A stretch of DNA of 11,182 nt from Kiritimatiellia bacterium (lineage in GTDB: Bacteria > Verrucomicrobiota > Kiritimatiellia > RFP12 > UBA1067), in contig JAFYQC010000298.1 in assembly GCA_017547265.1 (NCBI GenBank), positions 1-11,182 of the forward strand. The letters are read 5' to 3'. Below, in pieces: positions 1 through 6,495 of the stretch. The number at the start of each line of letters is the position of its first letter. Positions within the stretch are counted from its first letter, which is position 1. The notes beneath the pieces were generated by a model. It was given only the letters and a program-made list of their open reading frames with translations, did no database searches and was not told the origin of the DNA. Position numbers and translations under genes: made by a program.

Positions 1-198
1 CTCGCGCAAGAAGCGCATGCAGACGTCGAACGTCGCGCCGCCCCAGCACTCGAGCGAATAATATCCCGCGTTGTCGATCGTCTCGGCGATCTTGAGGATG
101 TCGTCGGTGCGCATACGCGTCGCCCAAAGCGACTGGTGCGCGTCGCGGAGCGTCGTGTCCGTGATCCTGACGAAGGGCTTCTTCTTGTTTACTGCCAT
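1..198 (-). CDS. oadA: Oxaloacetate decarboxylase alpha / pyruvate carboxylase subunit B-type protein, N-terminal fragment
   Basis: The first 66 codons are visible; the rest lies beyond the left edge. The translation contains [12 protein letters not shown], then LWATRMRT, then [18 protein letters not shown]. These are the hallmark N-terminal motifs of the biotin-dependent carboxyltransferase TIM barrel, where the Asp of [10 protein letters not shown] binds the catalytic metal. Family members move CO2 between biotin and pyruvate/oxaloacetate, either as the alpha subunit of the sodium-pumping oxaloacetate decarboxylase or as subunit B of pyruvate carboxylase. The fragment cannot separate these, because the biotinyl domain and partner genes are outside the window. 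The ATG at 198 is supported by an AGGAAAG ribosome-binding site (210 to 204) five bases upstream. The gene lies downstream of plsY across the heptad-repeat block, and I see no clear promoter of its own. Confidence 0.9.
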   Translation of the reverse strand, partial: MAVNKKKPFVRITDTTLRDAHQSLWATRMRTDDILKIAETIDNAGYYSLECWGGATFDVCMRFLRE

Positions 199-203
199 TT
201 TCA

Positions 204-210
204 CTTTCCT
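204..210 (-). promoter_or_regulatory. Ribosome binding site of the oadA-type gene
   Basis: AGGAAAG on the minus strand, five bases before the ATG at 198. It fixes the start of the truncated gene and shows that Shine-Dalgarno initiation operates in this organism, in contrast to the genes with a TATAAT box almost on their ATG. Confidence 0.7.
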
Positions 211-256
211 TTTATGATCGACTGAAAATTGATTTAAATTTCTAGACTGTCAGATT

Positions 257-390
257 CCACTCTCCAACTCCAACTCTAAACTCCAACCCCTGACCCCTGA
301 TTACTGACCCCTGACTCCTAATCCACTCTCCAACTCCAACTCTAAACTCCAACTCCTGACTCCTGACCCCTAACCCCTGACCCCTGACTT
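257..390 (-). repeat. G-rich heptad-type tandem repeat block with two 66-bp units
   Basis: On the minus strand this is a run of heptads such as GGGGTCA, GGGGTTA and GGAGTCA grading into GGAGTT-type units. An identical 30-bp segment occurs at 257-286 and at 323-352, giving a 66-bp higher-order period; the 36 bp following each copy is diverged heptad sequence. The block covers the end of plsY (its TAG stop is at 342-344) and most of the gap to the oadA-type gene. Several GGGG runs separated by three bases lie on the coding strand, so the RNA could form a G-quadruplex. The rest of the gap (199-256) is AT-rich, and apart from the ribosome-binding site I see nothing firm in it. Confidence 0.85.
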
Positions 391-1031
391 TTAAAAAGGT
401 ATATCTTACTCTCCGTTCCCGCCAGGAGCCGCCCGATGTTGGCGCGGTGCTTGAAGATGACGAACGCCGCGATCAGCGTGATAAGAATGCACTGCGGAAG
501 ATTGCGATAGCCCTCCGTGCCGAGAATCGGGAACCACACTGCGACCATTAGGAACAACGCCGCAGAGCAGCTGCCGAGCGAAATATAGTGCGACACCGCG
601 AAGACGAGAGCGAAGAGAGCAAACGCCGTTCCGACAAGCGCGGGCGCAAGGCCGATCAGCATTCCAAACGCCGTCGCGACGCCCTTCCCGCCCTTGAACT
701 TCATGTAAGGAGTCAGCATGTGACCAACGACACACATGACGCCGACAACGAGAGGAAGCCATGCTTCGTCCGGTGGAAGTTCCGGATCAAGAGCCCACTG
801 TCGCGCGGCGAGCGTCGGGAGAAGCCCCTTCAGGACGTCGCACGCAAAAGCGATAACGCCCCATTTCTTGCCTACCGTGCGAAAAACATTCGTCGCGCCG
901 ATGTTCTTCGACCCGACAGTGCGAACGTCGACGCCGCGCATCTTGCCGATAAGAAAACCGAACGGAATTCCCCCTACAAGATATGCTACAAGCATCCACG
1001 CTGCCGTGATGACAAATATTTGCATGTCCAT
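342..1031 (-). CDS. plsY: Glycerol-3-phosphate acyltransferase PlsY
   Basis: PlsY transfers the acyl group of acyl-phosphate to glycerol-3-phosphate, the first committed step of membrane phospholipid synthesis. It is an integral inner-membrane protein. The 229-residue translation shows the family motifs in order: GGIPFGFLIGK near residue 20, GSKNIGATNVFR near 40, DVLKG near 66, GHMLTPYMKFKGGKGVAT near 103 to 120 (glycine-rich active-site loop), and HRANIGRLLAGTE near the end. Several hydrophobic segments alternate with these loops. The length slightly exceeds the usual 190 to 215 residues because the last 14 or so residues (QGSGVRGQESGVGV) are read from the heptad-repeat block, where the TAG stop also falls. 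ATG at 1031 is chosen; a second in-frame ATG lies six bases on. The gene is 36 bp downstream of clpC but has its own TATAAT six bases before the ATG. Confidence 0.95.
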   Translation of the reverse strand: MDMQIFVITAAWMLVAYLVGGIPFGFLIGKMRGVDVRTVGSKNIGATNVFRTVGKKWGVIAFACDVLKGLLPTLAARQWALDPELPPDEAWLPLVVGVMCVVGHMLTPYMKFKGGKGVATAFGMLIGLAPALVGTAFALFALVFAVSHYISLGSCSAALFLMVAVWFPILGTEGYRNLPQCILITLIAAFVIFKHRANIGRLLAGTESKIYLFKSQGSGVRGQESGVGV

Positions 1032-1037
1032 GTCGAT

Positions 1038-1048
1038 ATTATACCAAA
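1038..1048 (-). promoter_or_regulatory. plsY promoter, extended -10 box at the start codon
   Basis: TTTGGTATAAT on the minus strand is a perfect TATAAT preceded by TG at the extended -10 position. Only six bases separate it from the ATG at 1031, so transcription should begin at or next to the A of ATG, giving a leaderless mRNA. No TTGACA-like -35 is seen at 16 to 18 bp. No Shine-Dalgarno sequence fits in the gap. Confidence 0.65.
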
Positions 1049-1067
1049 TACAGGGCTGTCGAAACGG

Positions 1068-3521
1068 TCAGAACTTGATCGACTTACCATCCTTGGCGAG
1101 CTTGCCGCGCATACGCGGCTTGGACTTTCCGGCGAGGACTAGGTCTGCAAGCGGGTCTTCGACATAGTCCTGCACAACGCGGCGAAGCGGCCGCGCGCCA
1201 AGTGCGGAATCGTAGCCCTTCTCTACGAGAAACGCCGTCGCCTTCTTGTCTAGCGAAAGCGAAATGTGCGAATCTTTGAGCCGTGCCTGCAGCTTGGCAA
1301 GCTCAAGCTTCAGTATCGACTCCATATCGCCCTTTTCGAGCTTGCGGAAGACGACAGTCTCGTCAAAGCGGTTCAAGAGCTCTGGGCGGAACGTTCGCTT
1401 CGCTTCGGAGAGAAGTTTCTCTTTGAGAAGATCGAAGCTCGTCTCGGCTGTCTCGGTCGCAAAGCCAAGAGTATGACCCTCGCGCGCGAAGTCAAATCCG
1501 AGATTCGCGGTGCATATGATTATCGTATTGCGGAAGTCTATTACGCGCCCCTGGCCATCGGTGAGGCGCCCGTCGTCGAGAATCTGCAACAGCATGTTCA
1601 TCACGTCGGAATTCGCTTTCTCGAATTCGTCGAAGAGAACGACGGAATACGGACGGCGGCGCACCTTCTCGGTAAGCTGACCGCCCTCGTCATAACCGAC
1701 ATATCCGGGCGGCGCGCCGACGAGACGCGAAGAGGAATACTTCTCCTGGAACTCCGACATGTCGAGCGTGATAAGCGCCTTCTCGTCGCCGTACACTTTT
1801 TCCGCGAGCATCTTCGCTAGATGCGTCTTGCCAACACCAGTGGGACCGAGGAATAGGAACGAACCGATCGGGCGCTTGGGGTCGGCCATAAGCGCGCGAC
1901 TGCGGCGAAGCGCACGCGCAATCGCCTTTATAGCAGGAGTCTGCCCGACGACGACTTCTCCAAGCGCCTTTTCCATGCCGAGGAGCTTCTCCGCTGTCGT
2001 AGCATTCATCTTCTCAACAGGAACGCCGCTCATCGACGAGACAGTTTCAGCGACATCCTCCTCGGTTGCCTCGATGATCTCCTCGGCGTGTGTCTCCTTC
2101 CACTTCTTGAGAGCTTCCTGGAACTCTGCCGACGCAAGTTTTATCGACTCGCGGTATCGCGCCGCCGAATCAAAGTCGCCCGCTTTCACCGCCGCGTCCT
2201 TCTTGCCCTTTAGCGCGTCAATCGCCTCCTGCCGCGACGTAAGCGACTTGGGCCTAGCAGACGCGCCCATCCTGAGACGCGCGCCTGTCTCGTCCATCGC
2301 GTCTATCGCCTTGTCGGGGAGCTGCCGCGCTGGAAGATAGCGGGCCGTGAGCTCGACGGCGGCACGAAGAGCGGCGTCGCCAAACTTGACGGAGTGGTGC
2401 TCTTCGTACTTCGGGGCTATGCCCTTCAAAATCTGTATCGTGTCTGCGACTGTCGGCTCGTCGACCTGCACCGACTGGAAGCGGCGCTCGAGCGCGGCGT
2501 CCTTCTCGATGGACTTGTGGTATTCCTTGAGCGTAGTCGCGCCGACACATTGAAGCTCGCCTCGTGCAAGAGCGGGCTTGAGGATGTTCGCCGCATCCAT
2601 CGCACCTTCCGCGCCGCCAGCGCCCACCATCGTGTGAATCTCGTCGAGAAAGAGGACGACATTTCCAGCGCGTTTAGTCTCGTCGATGAGTTTTTTAAGG
2701 CGTTCCTCGAACTGCCCGCGGTACTGCGTTCCCGCGACCATTCGAGCCATGTCTATCGCGACTACGCGCTTCGACTGCATCTTCTCGGGAACTTCGCCGC
2801 GGTGAATCGCCTGCGCAAGCCCTTCGACGACCGCCGTCTTTCCTACGCCCGCCTCGCCGATGAGGACGGCGTTGTTTTTCGTCCTGCGAGAGAGAATCTG
2901 GATTATGCGCTTAAGCTCTTTCTCGCGCCCAATCACAGGGTCGAGTTTCCCTTGGCGCGCGAGATCGGTGAGGTCGCGCCCGAAAGCGTTTATTGTCGGC
3001 GTCTTCTGCTGCTTTCCGTTCTCGCCCTTCTGCGAAGGCGCTTCGCCGGCGTCACCCTGCCCTGGCACTTCTTCTTTCTTGCCGTCTCCGTTGCCGCCCT
3101 GCGTACCGGCGGCGAGAAACTTCTCGACGGTGACTCCCGCGTTGAAGAGAAGCTGTGCGGCAGCATTCTCGCCTTCGCGCATCATCGCGGTTACGAGATG
3201 GACGGTGCTAACTGGTTTGCCAGGACCGCCAGCCTCGAGTCCGGCGATATCAAGCACCTTCTTCGTCCGCGCCGAAATCGGCAACTGTCCACGCTGCAGG
3301 ACGGGCTCGGAAGAGCCAGAGATCATGTTCCGCATCGACTCCGTGAGGTCGGAAATGGAAAACCCGAGCCGTTCGAGACGGAGGCATGCCTGGCATTTCG
3401 GAATTGCGAAAATCGAAAGCAAGATGTGTTCCGCACCGATATGGTCGTGACCGAACTGGCGCGCGCAACTCGCTGCGGCGTTCAACGCGTCTATCGCGTT
3501 CTTCGTAAACATCATGCTCAC
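1068..3521 (-). CDS. clpC: ATP-dependent Clp protease ATP-binding subunit ClpC
   Basis: ClpC is a hexameric AAA+ unfoldase that feeds substrates to ClpP in the cytoplasm. The 817-residue protein has the full class I layout. The N-domain (about 4 to 135) has the GAEHILL motif and is followed by a Gly/Glu/Lys-rich linker (136 to 175). AAA-1 has Walker A GEAGVGKT at 222 and FLDE at 291. The short M-domain carries a UVR motif near 440 to 460 ([21 protein letters not shown] region). AAA-2 has GPTGVGKT at 559 and LFDE at 629. LGF at 685 to 687 is the expected ClpP-docking tripeptide, so it should partner ClpP. The short M-domain with UVR separates it from ClpB. The GTG start at 3521 overlaps the upstream stop as GTGA and has GAGGAG eight bases upstream; an ATG at 3515 is the alternative. 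It is translationally coupled to the McsA/McsB-like gene. Confidence 0.97.
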   Translation of the reverse strand: MSMMFTKNAIDALNAAASCARQFGHDHIGAEHILLSIFAIPKCQACLRLERLGFSISDLTESMRNMISGSSEPVLQRGQLPISARTKKVLDIAGLEAGGPGKPVSTVHLVTAMMREGENAAAQLLFNAGVTVEKFLAAGTQGGNGDGKKEEVPGQGDAGEAPSQKGENGKQQKTPTINAFGRDLTDLARQGKLDPVIGREKELKRIIQILSRRTKNNAVLIGEAGVGKTAVVEGLAQAIHRGEVPEKMQSKRVVAIDMARMVAGTQYRGQFEERLKKLIDETKRAGNVVLFLDEIHTMVGAGGAEGAMDAANILKPALARGELQCVGATTLKEYHKSIEKDAALERRFQSVQVDEPTVADTIQILKGIAPKYEEHHSVKFGDAALRAAVELTARYLPARQLPDKAIDAMDETGARLRMGASARPKSLTSRQEAIDALKGKKDAAVKAGDFDSAARYRESIKLASAEFQEALKKWKETHAEEIIEATEEDVAETVSSMSGVPVEKMNATTAEKLLGMEKALGEVVVGQTPAIKAIARALRRSRALMADPKRPIGSFLFLGPTGVGKTHLAKMLAEKVYGDEKALITLDMSEFQEKYSSSRLVGAPPGYVGYDEGGQLTEKVRRRPYSVVLFDEFEKANSDVMNMLLQILDDGRLTDGQGRVIDFRNTIIICTANLGFDFAREGHTLGFATETAETSFDLLKEKLLSEAKRTFRPELLNRFDETVVFRKLEKGDMESILKLELAKLQARLKDSHISLSLDKKATAFLVEKGYDSALGARPLRRVVQDYVEDPLADLVLAGKSKPRMRGKLAKDGKSIKF

Positions 3522-4411
3522 AGGAACTTCTCCTCGGCGCGCTCATTGAGAACGACATCCTCGAAGCGCTTGTTCATCTCATCGGCACGCTCCGCGTCCT
3601 GGCGGTCGCGTTCCTGCTGAGTCTCGCCGTCCTCCTTCGACGAGAGGTCGATTGCGGCGAGCATCGACTCAATCTCCTTCAGCTCTATTCCGTCGAGCAT
3701 CTTCTCAATCGCGGCGAGCCGAAGCGGCGACAGCAGGTCAAAAAGCTCGCCTGGGCTCAAGAGACGGCAGTTCTTAAGGATTGCTAGCGCGCGGCAGAGA
3801 GAGTCGCCGAACACACGGGGCATTTCCTCGAAAAGCCGGACGCGAGCGTTGCGCTCTTCGCGGAGAATGTCCTCCGCCACGCGCTTGGCGAGTTCTACAG
3901 AACCAGAGTAGCGCAGGCTATACACATGCCCAGCATCGCGGACGCCGTCGGCAGTGATTCCTGTAAGCTTGAGCTTAAGCGCCCGCATCGCGCGATGGAC
4001 TGGCTCAAGTTCACCTATAAGGTGCAGACCTTCTAGGTGCAGACGATCACCGATGCGGTAAGGGGCCTCGGCGCGTTCGCATGGAAAATCGACAAGTTCT
4101 GGCTCTTTTTTCGATTTATTTGCCTCTTCCGCTACTTGTTCGAGCCCCTCAACGAGCCCGGTCATGGCGTTCATAATGGCGGCGACGATTGGCGGCGGCG
4201 GCTCGTCGCCGGAGGAGACGCCAGAAACGGAAATGGACACGCCGGGCGGCAATCCGTCCGCGCCCTTGCGCGTACGCTGGCTCTTCTTCTGCCGGCGCAC
4301 CCTCTCTCGGTTCGCGCACTCGCGGCAGACGTAGAGCTCCTGCTCTTCGCCGTCCTTTTCCAACTGGATCGCAGTCTCCGCGTCCTTCTGATGGCACAAT
4401 TCACACTTCAT
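3518..4411 (-). CDS. McsA-type zinc-finger protein fused to the C-terminal half of an McsB-like arginine kinase (kinase-dead)
   Basis: 297 residues. Residues 1 to 35 carry two CxxC pairs (C3/C6 and C29/C32) in the McsA arrangement MKCELC ... YVCRECA. A low-complexity, proline- and Glu-rich linker follows (36 to 105). From about 109 to 255 the protein resembles the second half of the arginine kinase McsB as I remember it: LHLEGLHL for LHLPALVL, GITADGVRDAGHVYSL for GIYGEGSEAVGNIFQI, REERNARVRLFEE for QQEREARQRLFDS, and ILKNCRLLSPGELFDLLSPLRL for VLANARMIETKEAAQKLSDVRL. The N-terminal catalytic half with its nucleotide-binding arginines is absent. A partial match to the phospho-arginine motif RDxxRA is present as RDRQDA (268-273). 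In Firmicutes mcsA and mcsB precede clpC; here one fused gene does, overlapping clpC by GTGA. I infer a ClpC adaptor or regulator without kinase activity. Routine annotation would call it a UvrB/UvrC-motif or hypothetical protein. Confidence 0.75.
   Translation of the reverse strand: MKCELCHQKDAETAIQLEKDGEEQELYVCRECANRERVRRQKKSQRTRKGADGLPPGVSISVSGVSSGDEPPPPIVAAIMNAMTGLVEGLEQVAEEANKSKKEPELVDFPCERAEAPYRIGDRLHLEGLHLIGELEPVHRAMRALKLKLTGITADGVRDAGHVYSLRYSGSVELAKRVAEDILREERNARVRLFEEMPRVFGDSLCRALAILKNCRLLSPGELFDLLSPLRLAAIEKMLDGIELKEIESMLAAIDLSSKEDGETQQERDRQDAERADEMNKRFEDVVLNERAEEKFL
3530..3535 (-). promoter_or_regulatory. Ribosome binding site of clpC
   Basis: GAGGAG on the minus strand, inside the end of the upstream gene, lies eight bases before the GTG at 3521 and 14 bases before the ATG at 3515. 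The spacing favours the GTG start and the GTGA stop/start overlap. Confidence 0.65.
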
Positions 4412-4420
4412 TGAAGGAGT

Positions 4421-4431
4421 ATTATATCAAA
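4421..4431 (-). promoter_or_regulatory. Promoter of the McsA/McsB-like gene and clpC, extended -10
   Basis: TTTGATATAAT on the minus strand has a perfect -10 with TG at the extended position. It ends nine bases before the ATG at 4411, leaving a leader of about zero to four bases. The intervening ACTCCTTCA contains no Shine-Dalgarno sequence. No good -35 is seen; a palindrome occupies that position instead. Confidence 0.65.
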
Positions 4432-4437
4432 AATCGC

Positions 4438-4449
4438 GTCACCAGTGAC
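4438..4449 (-). promoter_or_regulatory. Palindrome over the -35 region of the clpC operon promoter
   Basis: GTCACCAGTGAC (plus strand) has perfect 5-bp arms around two bases. It lies 12 to 23 bp upstream of the TATAAT, where a -35 element would sit, which is a natural place for an operator of a stress-controlled clpC operon. It is not the CtsR heptad repeat or the CIRCE element as I know them. The remaining gap up to 4503 holds only a weak bulged stem (CCGCAAA with TTTGCGCGG) after the L,D-transpeptidase stop, with no adjacent T-run. Confidence 0.35.
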
Positions 4450-4503
4450 CCTGCCGCGCAAATATGGCTTTTACAATGACTTTGCGGGGGCACGACTATA
4501 TCT

Positions 4504-5622
4504 TTAATCGCCATTTGCCGTATATGAAGCCAGCTTCTTCTTCGCCAGAGTTTTTCCAGTTGGTGTCGCAGGAAATATATGAACGCGATATGGAGATTGA
4601 TAGTCGCGATGCGTCTCACTTTCATCTGGCATGGAACGACACAATATAGCAGTCCATGCAACCTCAGAGGATACGGGCGGAGTGAATCCAAGCATTTCAC
4701 CGGCAAGGAACACGGCTAGGGAATGGCTGTCAATATCCACTCCGTCGCCAGCTGTCGTGTGTAGATGTCGCGGAGCGGGTCTGTCTAATTCCAATTTCAT
4801 GTACCGCACCATCTTGGCGTCCCAATTGCCATTCTCCACGGCCATTACGACATCCATCAGCGCATCGTCTGACGGATGCTCCAGGAAGCGCCCATAAAGT
4901 CTTGCTGCTCCGCACAGAGCAATGTCGATTTCGCGGCAAAGATCGGAATACCACTTGAGTGGCGAGTGTTCCAGTTCCGGCTTGCGACCTTTTCGCATGT
5001 CGTATGGCGCGATGATTACCGAGATGTTTTTTATCCCCACTTCCGACGCGAGATAGAAGATGTCTTCAATCGCATCGTCGCCGACAGGTACGCACCCGAT
5101 TGTAGCCGCCTTGCCGTGAATCATTATGTCCCCGCCGAGATTCGTGCGCCCGTCCGCTTTCGCACGCGCCCTGTCCGATGCGTTTGGATATGTCACCTTG
5201 AGCGAAAGATAGTAGCTTGAATTCGGGTTCAAGTATCCAATCCCATAGATGCCCTCCGGGATCTGTCCGTCGCCCTCTCGCAACTTCGGGCCGAGCGTCC
5301 CGCTGAAGGCCGTCATCGGATAGATGCGCGGGGCTTTCCATCCAGGGGCGTGGACCTCGACAGATCGTTCGCTCTTGAATACGAGTATCCGCAACTTTCC
5401 GCCCGCGCTTTTCGCCACGCTTCTCAATTGCGGCTTCTTCGCGATAATCGCCGCAGTCCTGTCCGCGATTGAGTGCCGCGCCGCCTTTGCTGCAATCACG
5501 CCAGCGCCAAGTTCCACTGTTTCGCGGACAGACCAGCCCTTCTGCCACGTCACCGCCGCCACGCTGCAGACTAAGATTGCGCCGCCAACAACAACTCCAA
5601 CTGCAATGTTTCCAATTTTCAT
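4504..5622 (-). CDS. Membrane-anchored L,D-transpeptidase (YkuD/YafK-like)
   Basis: 372 residues from the ATG at 5622. An N-terminal hydrophobic segment (about 6 to 26) looks like a signal anchor or signal peptide, so the catalytic part would face the periplasm. The YkuD catalytic motif is clear: IMIHGKAATIGCVPV at about 166 to 180, with His169 and nucleophile Cys177, preceded by the family-typical GDGQIPEGIYGI near 117. Such enzymes form or cleave 3-3 peptidoglycan cross-links, attach proteins to peptidoglycan, or (YafK/DpaA) release them; which of these applies cannot be told. The roughly 160 residues after the catalytic domain contain no motif I recognise. A longer in-frame start near 5676 would overlap the upstream gene and place residues before the hydrophobic segment, so I prefer 5622. 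It follows the small membrane-protein gene by 32 bp and is probably co-transcribed with it. Confidence 0.85.
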   Translation of the reverse strand: MKIGNIAVGVVVGGAILVCSVAAVTWQKGWSVRETVELGAGVIAAKAARHSIADRTAAIIAKKPQLRSVAKSAGGKLRILVFKSERSVEVHAPGWKAPRIYPMTAFSGTLGPKLREGDGQIPEGIYGIGYLNPNSSYYLSLKVTYPNASDRARAKADGRTNLGGDIMIHGKAATIGCVPVGDDAIEDIFYLASEVGIKNISVIIAPYDMRKGRKPELEHSPLKWYSDLCREIDIALCGAARLYGRFLEHPSDDALMDVVMAVENGNWDAKMVRYMKLELDRPAPRHLHTTAGDGVDIDSHSLAVFLAGEMLGFTPPVSSEVAWTAILCRSMPDESETHRDYQSPYRVHIFPATPTGKTLAKKKLASYTANGD

Positions 5623-5654
5623 GTCAAATCGCCCGGTTGTTTCGCAGGTTGCAC

Positions 5655-6071
5655 CTACCATTTGGCGTAGTGCCAACGCCTGAGAAAGCTGTCACATTCA
5701 CCAGAATCCGAACAATGATCTACCATCTTTCCGCCCTCATCATAAATGAAGACAGCTGGGCCAGACGGCAGGAATCCAATCCATGAAAGAACGACCGCCG
5801 TGTAGTTTGTTCCGTTCTGACTAAAGTCGATCACTTTCTTCACCTCGTCTGGCTCTGCGGCAAAGAGAGCGTCCTTGTTCGGATATGCGCAAAGCCGATT
5901 ATACTTCCGTATGCCGGGACGTTCCAATACAATAACCGCCACCATCATGACACAAAAAGCTGTTGCCATGAACAAAATCCCCATAATGATCACACGGATC
6001 ACATGGTAAAACACCCCTTTTGGATTGCTCTTTTTATCGCCCATTTCGTTGTTTCCCGTCACTATCCTCAT
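5655..6071 (-). CDS. Small single-pass membrane protein of unknown function
   Basis: 138 residues from the ATG at 6071. A polar N-terminus of about 20 residues is followed by one long hydrophobic helix (about 22 to 45, VIRVIIMGILFMATAFCVMM). A soluble domain of about 90 residues comes next, ending SGPAVFIYDEGGKMVDHCSDSGECDSF and an aromatic tail HYAKW. Two cysteines near the end could form a disulfide if the domain is extracytoplasmic. I do not recognise the family. It has its own -35/-10 promoter and is followed after 32 bp by the L,D-transpeptidase, so an envelope role is plausible by context only. A TTG at 6077 and an in-frame ATG at 6044 are alternative starts; none has a strong ribosome-binding site. 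Confidence 0.7.
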   Translation of the reverse strand: MRIVTGNNEMGDKKSNPKGVFYHVIRVIIMGILFMATAFCVMMVAVIVLERPGIRKYNRLCAYPNKDALFAAEPDEVKKVIDFSQNGTNYTAVVLSWIGFLPSGPAVFIYDEGGKMVDHCSDSGECDSFLRRWHYAKW

Positions 6072-6091
6072 TTCCAACGGCTTTGTGACAT

Positions 6092-6121
6092 ATTATAGCG
6101 AAACTGCCACGCCGAAATCAA
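6092..6121 (-). promoter_or_regulatory. Promoter of the small membrane-protein gene
   Basis: TTGATT (6121 to 6116), an 18-bp spacer, then a perfect TATAAT (6097 to 6092) on the minus strand. Unlike the other three boxes it lacks the extended TG (CGCTATAAT) but has a better -35. The expected transcription start near 6085 gives a leader of roughly 14 bases before the ATG at 6071. Confidence 0.55.
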
Positions 6122-6182
6122 TAACTTGGCGAATCCGTCACATACGCCGCATAAAAGCGAGCCAAGGTGGGCTAGGGGCAGT

Positions 6183-6212
6183 TAGAGTCATGTAGAGTCG
6201 GGTAGAGTTATG
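6183..6212. repeat. Three tandem 10-bp repeats (TAGAGT core)
   Basis: On the plus strand TAGAGTCATG, TAGAGTCGGG and TAGAGTTATG follow each other with an exact 10-bp period, sharing TAGAGT and most of the remainder. A degenerate fourth unit (TAGGGGCAGT, 6173-6182) may precede them. One helical turn per unit would put the cores on the same DNA face. It lies in the gene-free stretch 6098-6495. Function unknown. Confidence 0.6.
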
Positions 6213-6260
6213 GTGCGGACGCGGTGGGGGTGTTTCGGCGGCATGCGTTTTCAGCCACAA

Positions 6261-6443
6261 GGCTATCGCCAAGCCGAGCCGATGGTCGCGGGTGAGGCAG
6301 GCGGAAGGTCGCAGGCGTAAGAGAGACTTGCGTACGCAACCAGTGATAGACGCCGAGGCACGGCAGGCTAAACTCGGCTCATTACCTGATGTGCGATAGC
6401 CGTCGCGACCCTGGAGCCGAACGAGAGCCCCGCGAACCATCGG
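6261..6443. other. Gene-free segment rich in competing inverted repeats, possible structured RNA
   Basis: The stretch 6098-6495 has no convincing gene. Within it, 6261-6269 (GGCTATCGC) is perfectly complementary to 6393-6401. Positions 6279-6292 pair with 6429-6443 over 14 bp with one bulge, in crossing (pseudoknot) order with the first pair. GGTCGCG at 6284 can instead pair with CGCGACC at 6404, and TCGGCTC at 6374 has two possible partners, GAGCCGA at 6276 and at 6414. A perfect palindrome TTGCGTACGCAA occupies 6328-6339, beside a 7-bp hairpin GCGTAAG/CTTGCGT. Such mutually exclusive pairings suit a structured or switching RNA, but GC-rich sequence yields chance pairings. The strand is undetermined and no known RNA class is recognised. 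Confidence 0.35.
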
Positions 6444-6486
6444 GCGGCGCGGCGATTTTCAGCCCTAAGCCGAAACTCGCGCCGCC
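6443..6486 (-). terminator. Strong hairpin just after the dnaB stop
   Basis: GGCGGCGCG at 6443-6451 and CGCGCCGCC at 6478-6486 form a perfect 9-bp GC stem; the 26-base loop can extend the stem through TTTC/GAAA. It starts nine bases past the dnaB stop. There is no T-run after it on the minus strand, so it is either a U-less terminator, an mRNA 3'-end protector, or part of the adjacent structured segment. Confidence 0.45.
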
Positions 6487-6495
6487 GCAGAACAA

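Noticed and set aside
257..352. Two identical 30-bp repeats separated by 36 bp, which looks like a minimal CRISPR
   Set aside because: The supposed spacer is built of the same heptad sequence, there are only two copies, there are no cas genes, and the plsY coding end lies inside.
2394..3620. 408-codon plus-strand open frame
   Set aside because: Antisense shadow of clpC and the end of the McsA/McsB-like gene, with no family motifs.
4422..4706. 94-codon minus-strand open frame overlapping the end of the L,D-transpeptidase gene
   Set aside because: It is out of frame with the clear L,D-transpeptidase gene, has no start signal and no recognisable motif.
6290..6410. Resemblance to RNase P RNA (GGAAGGTC, ACCAGTGATAGA, GGCACGG/TAAACTC) or to the SRP RNA GGAA loop on the plus strand
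   Set aside because: The fragments occur in a suggestive order but are far too close together. The universally conserved GAAAGTCC and ACAGAA cores are not intact, and the SRP loop lacks its closing pairs.
6138..6440. A 100-residue minus-strand open frame downstream of dnaB
   Set aside because: It is rich in Arg, Pro and Leu, has no recognisable domain and no ribosome-binding site, and coincides with the inverted-repeat and decamer-repeat region; best read as chance in GC-rich sequence.
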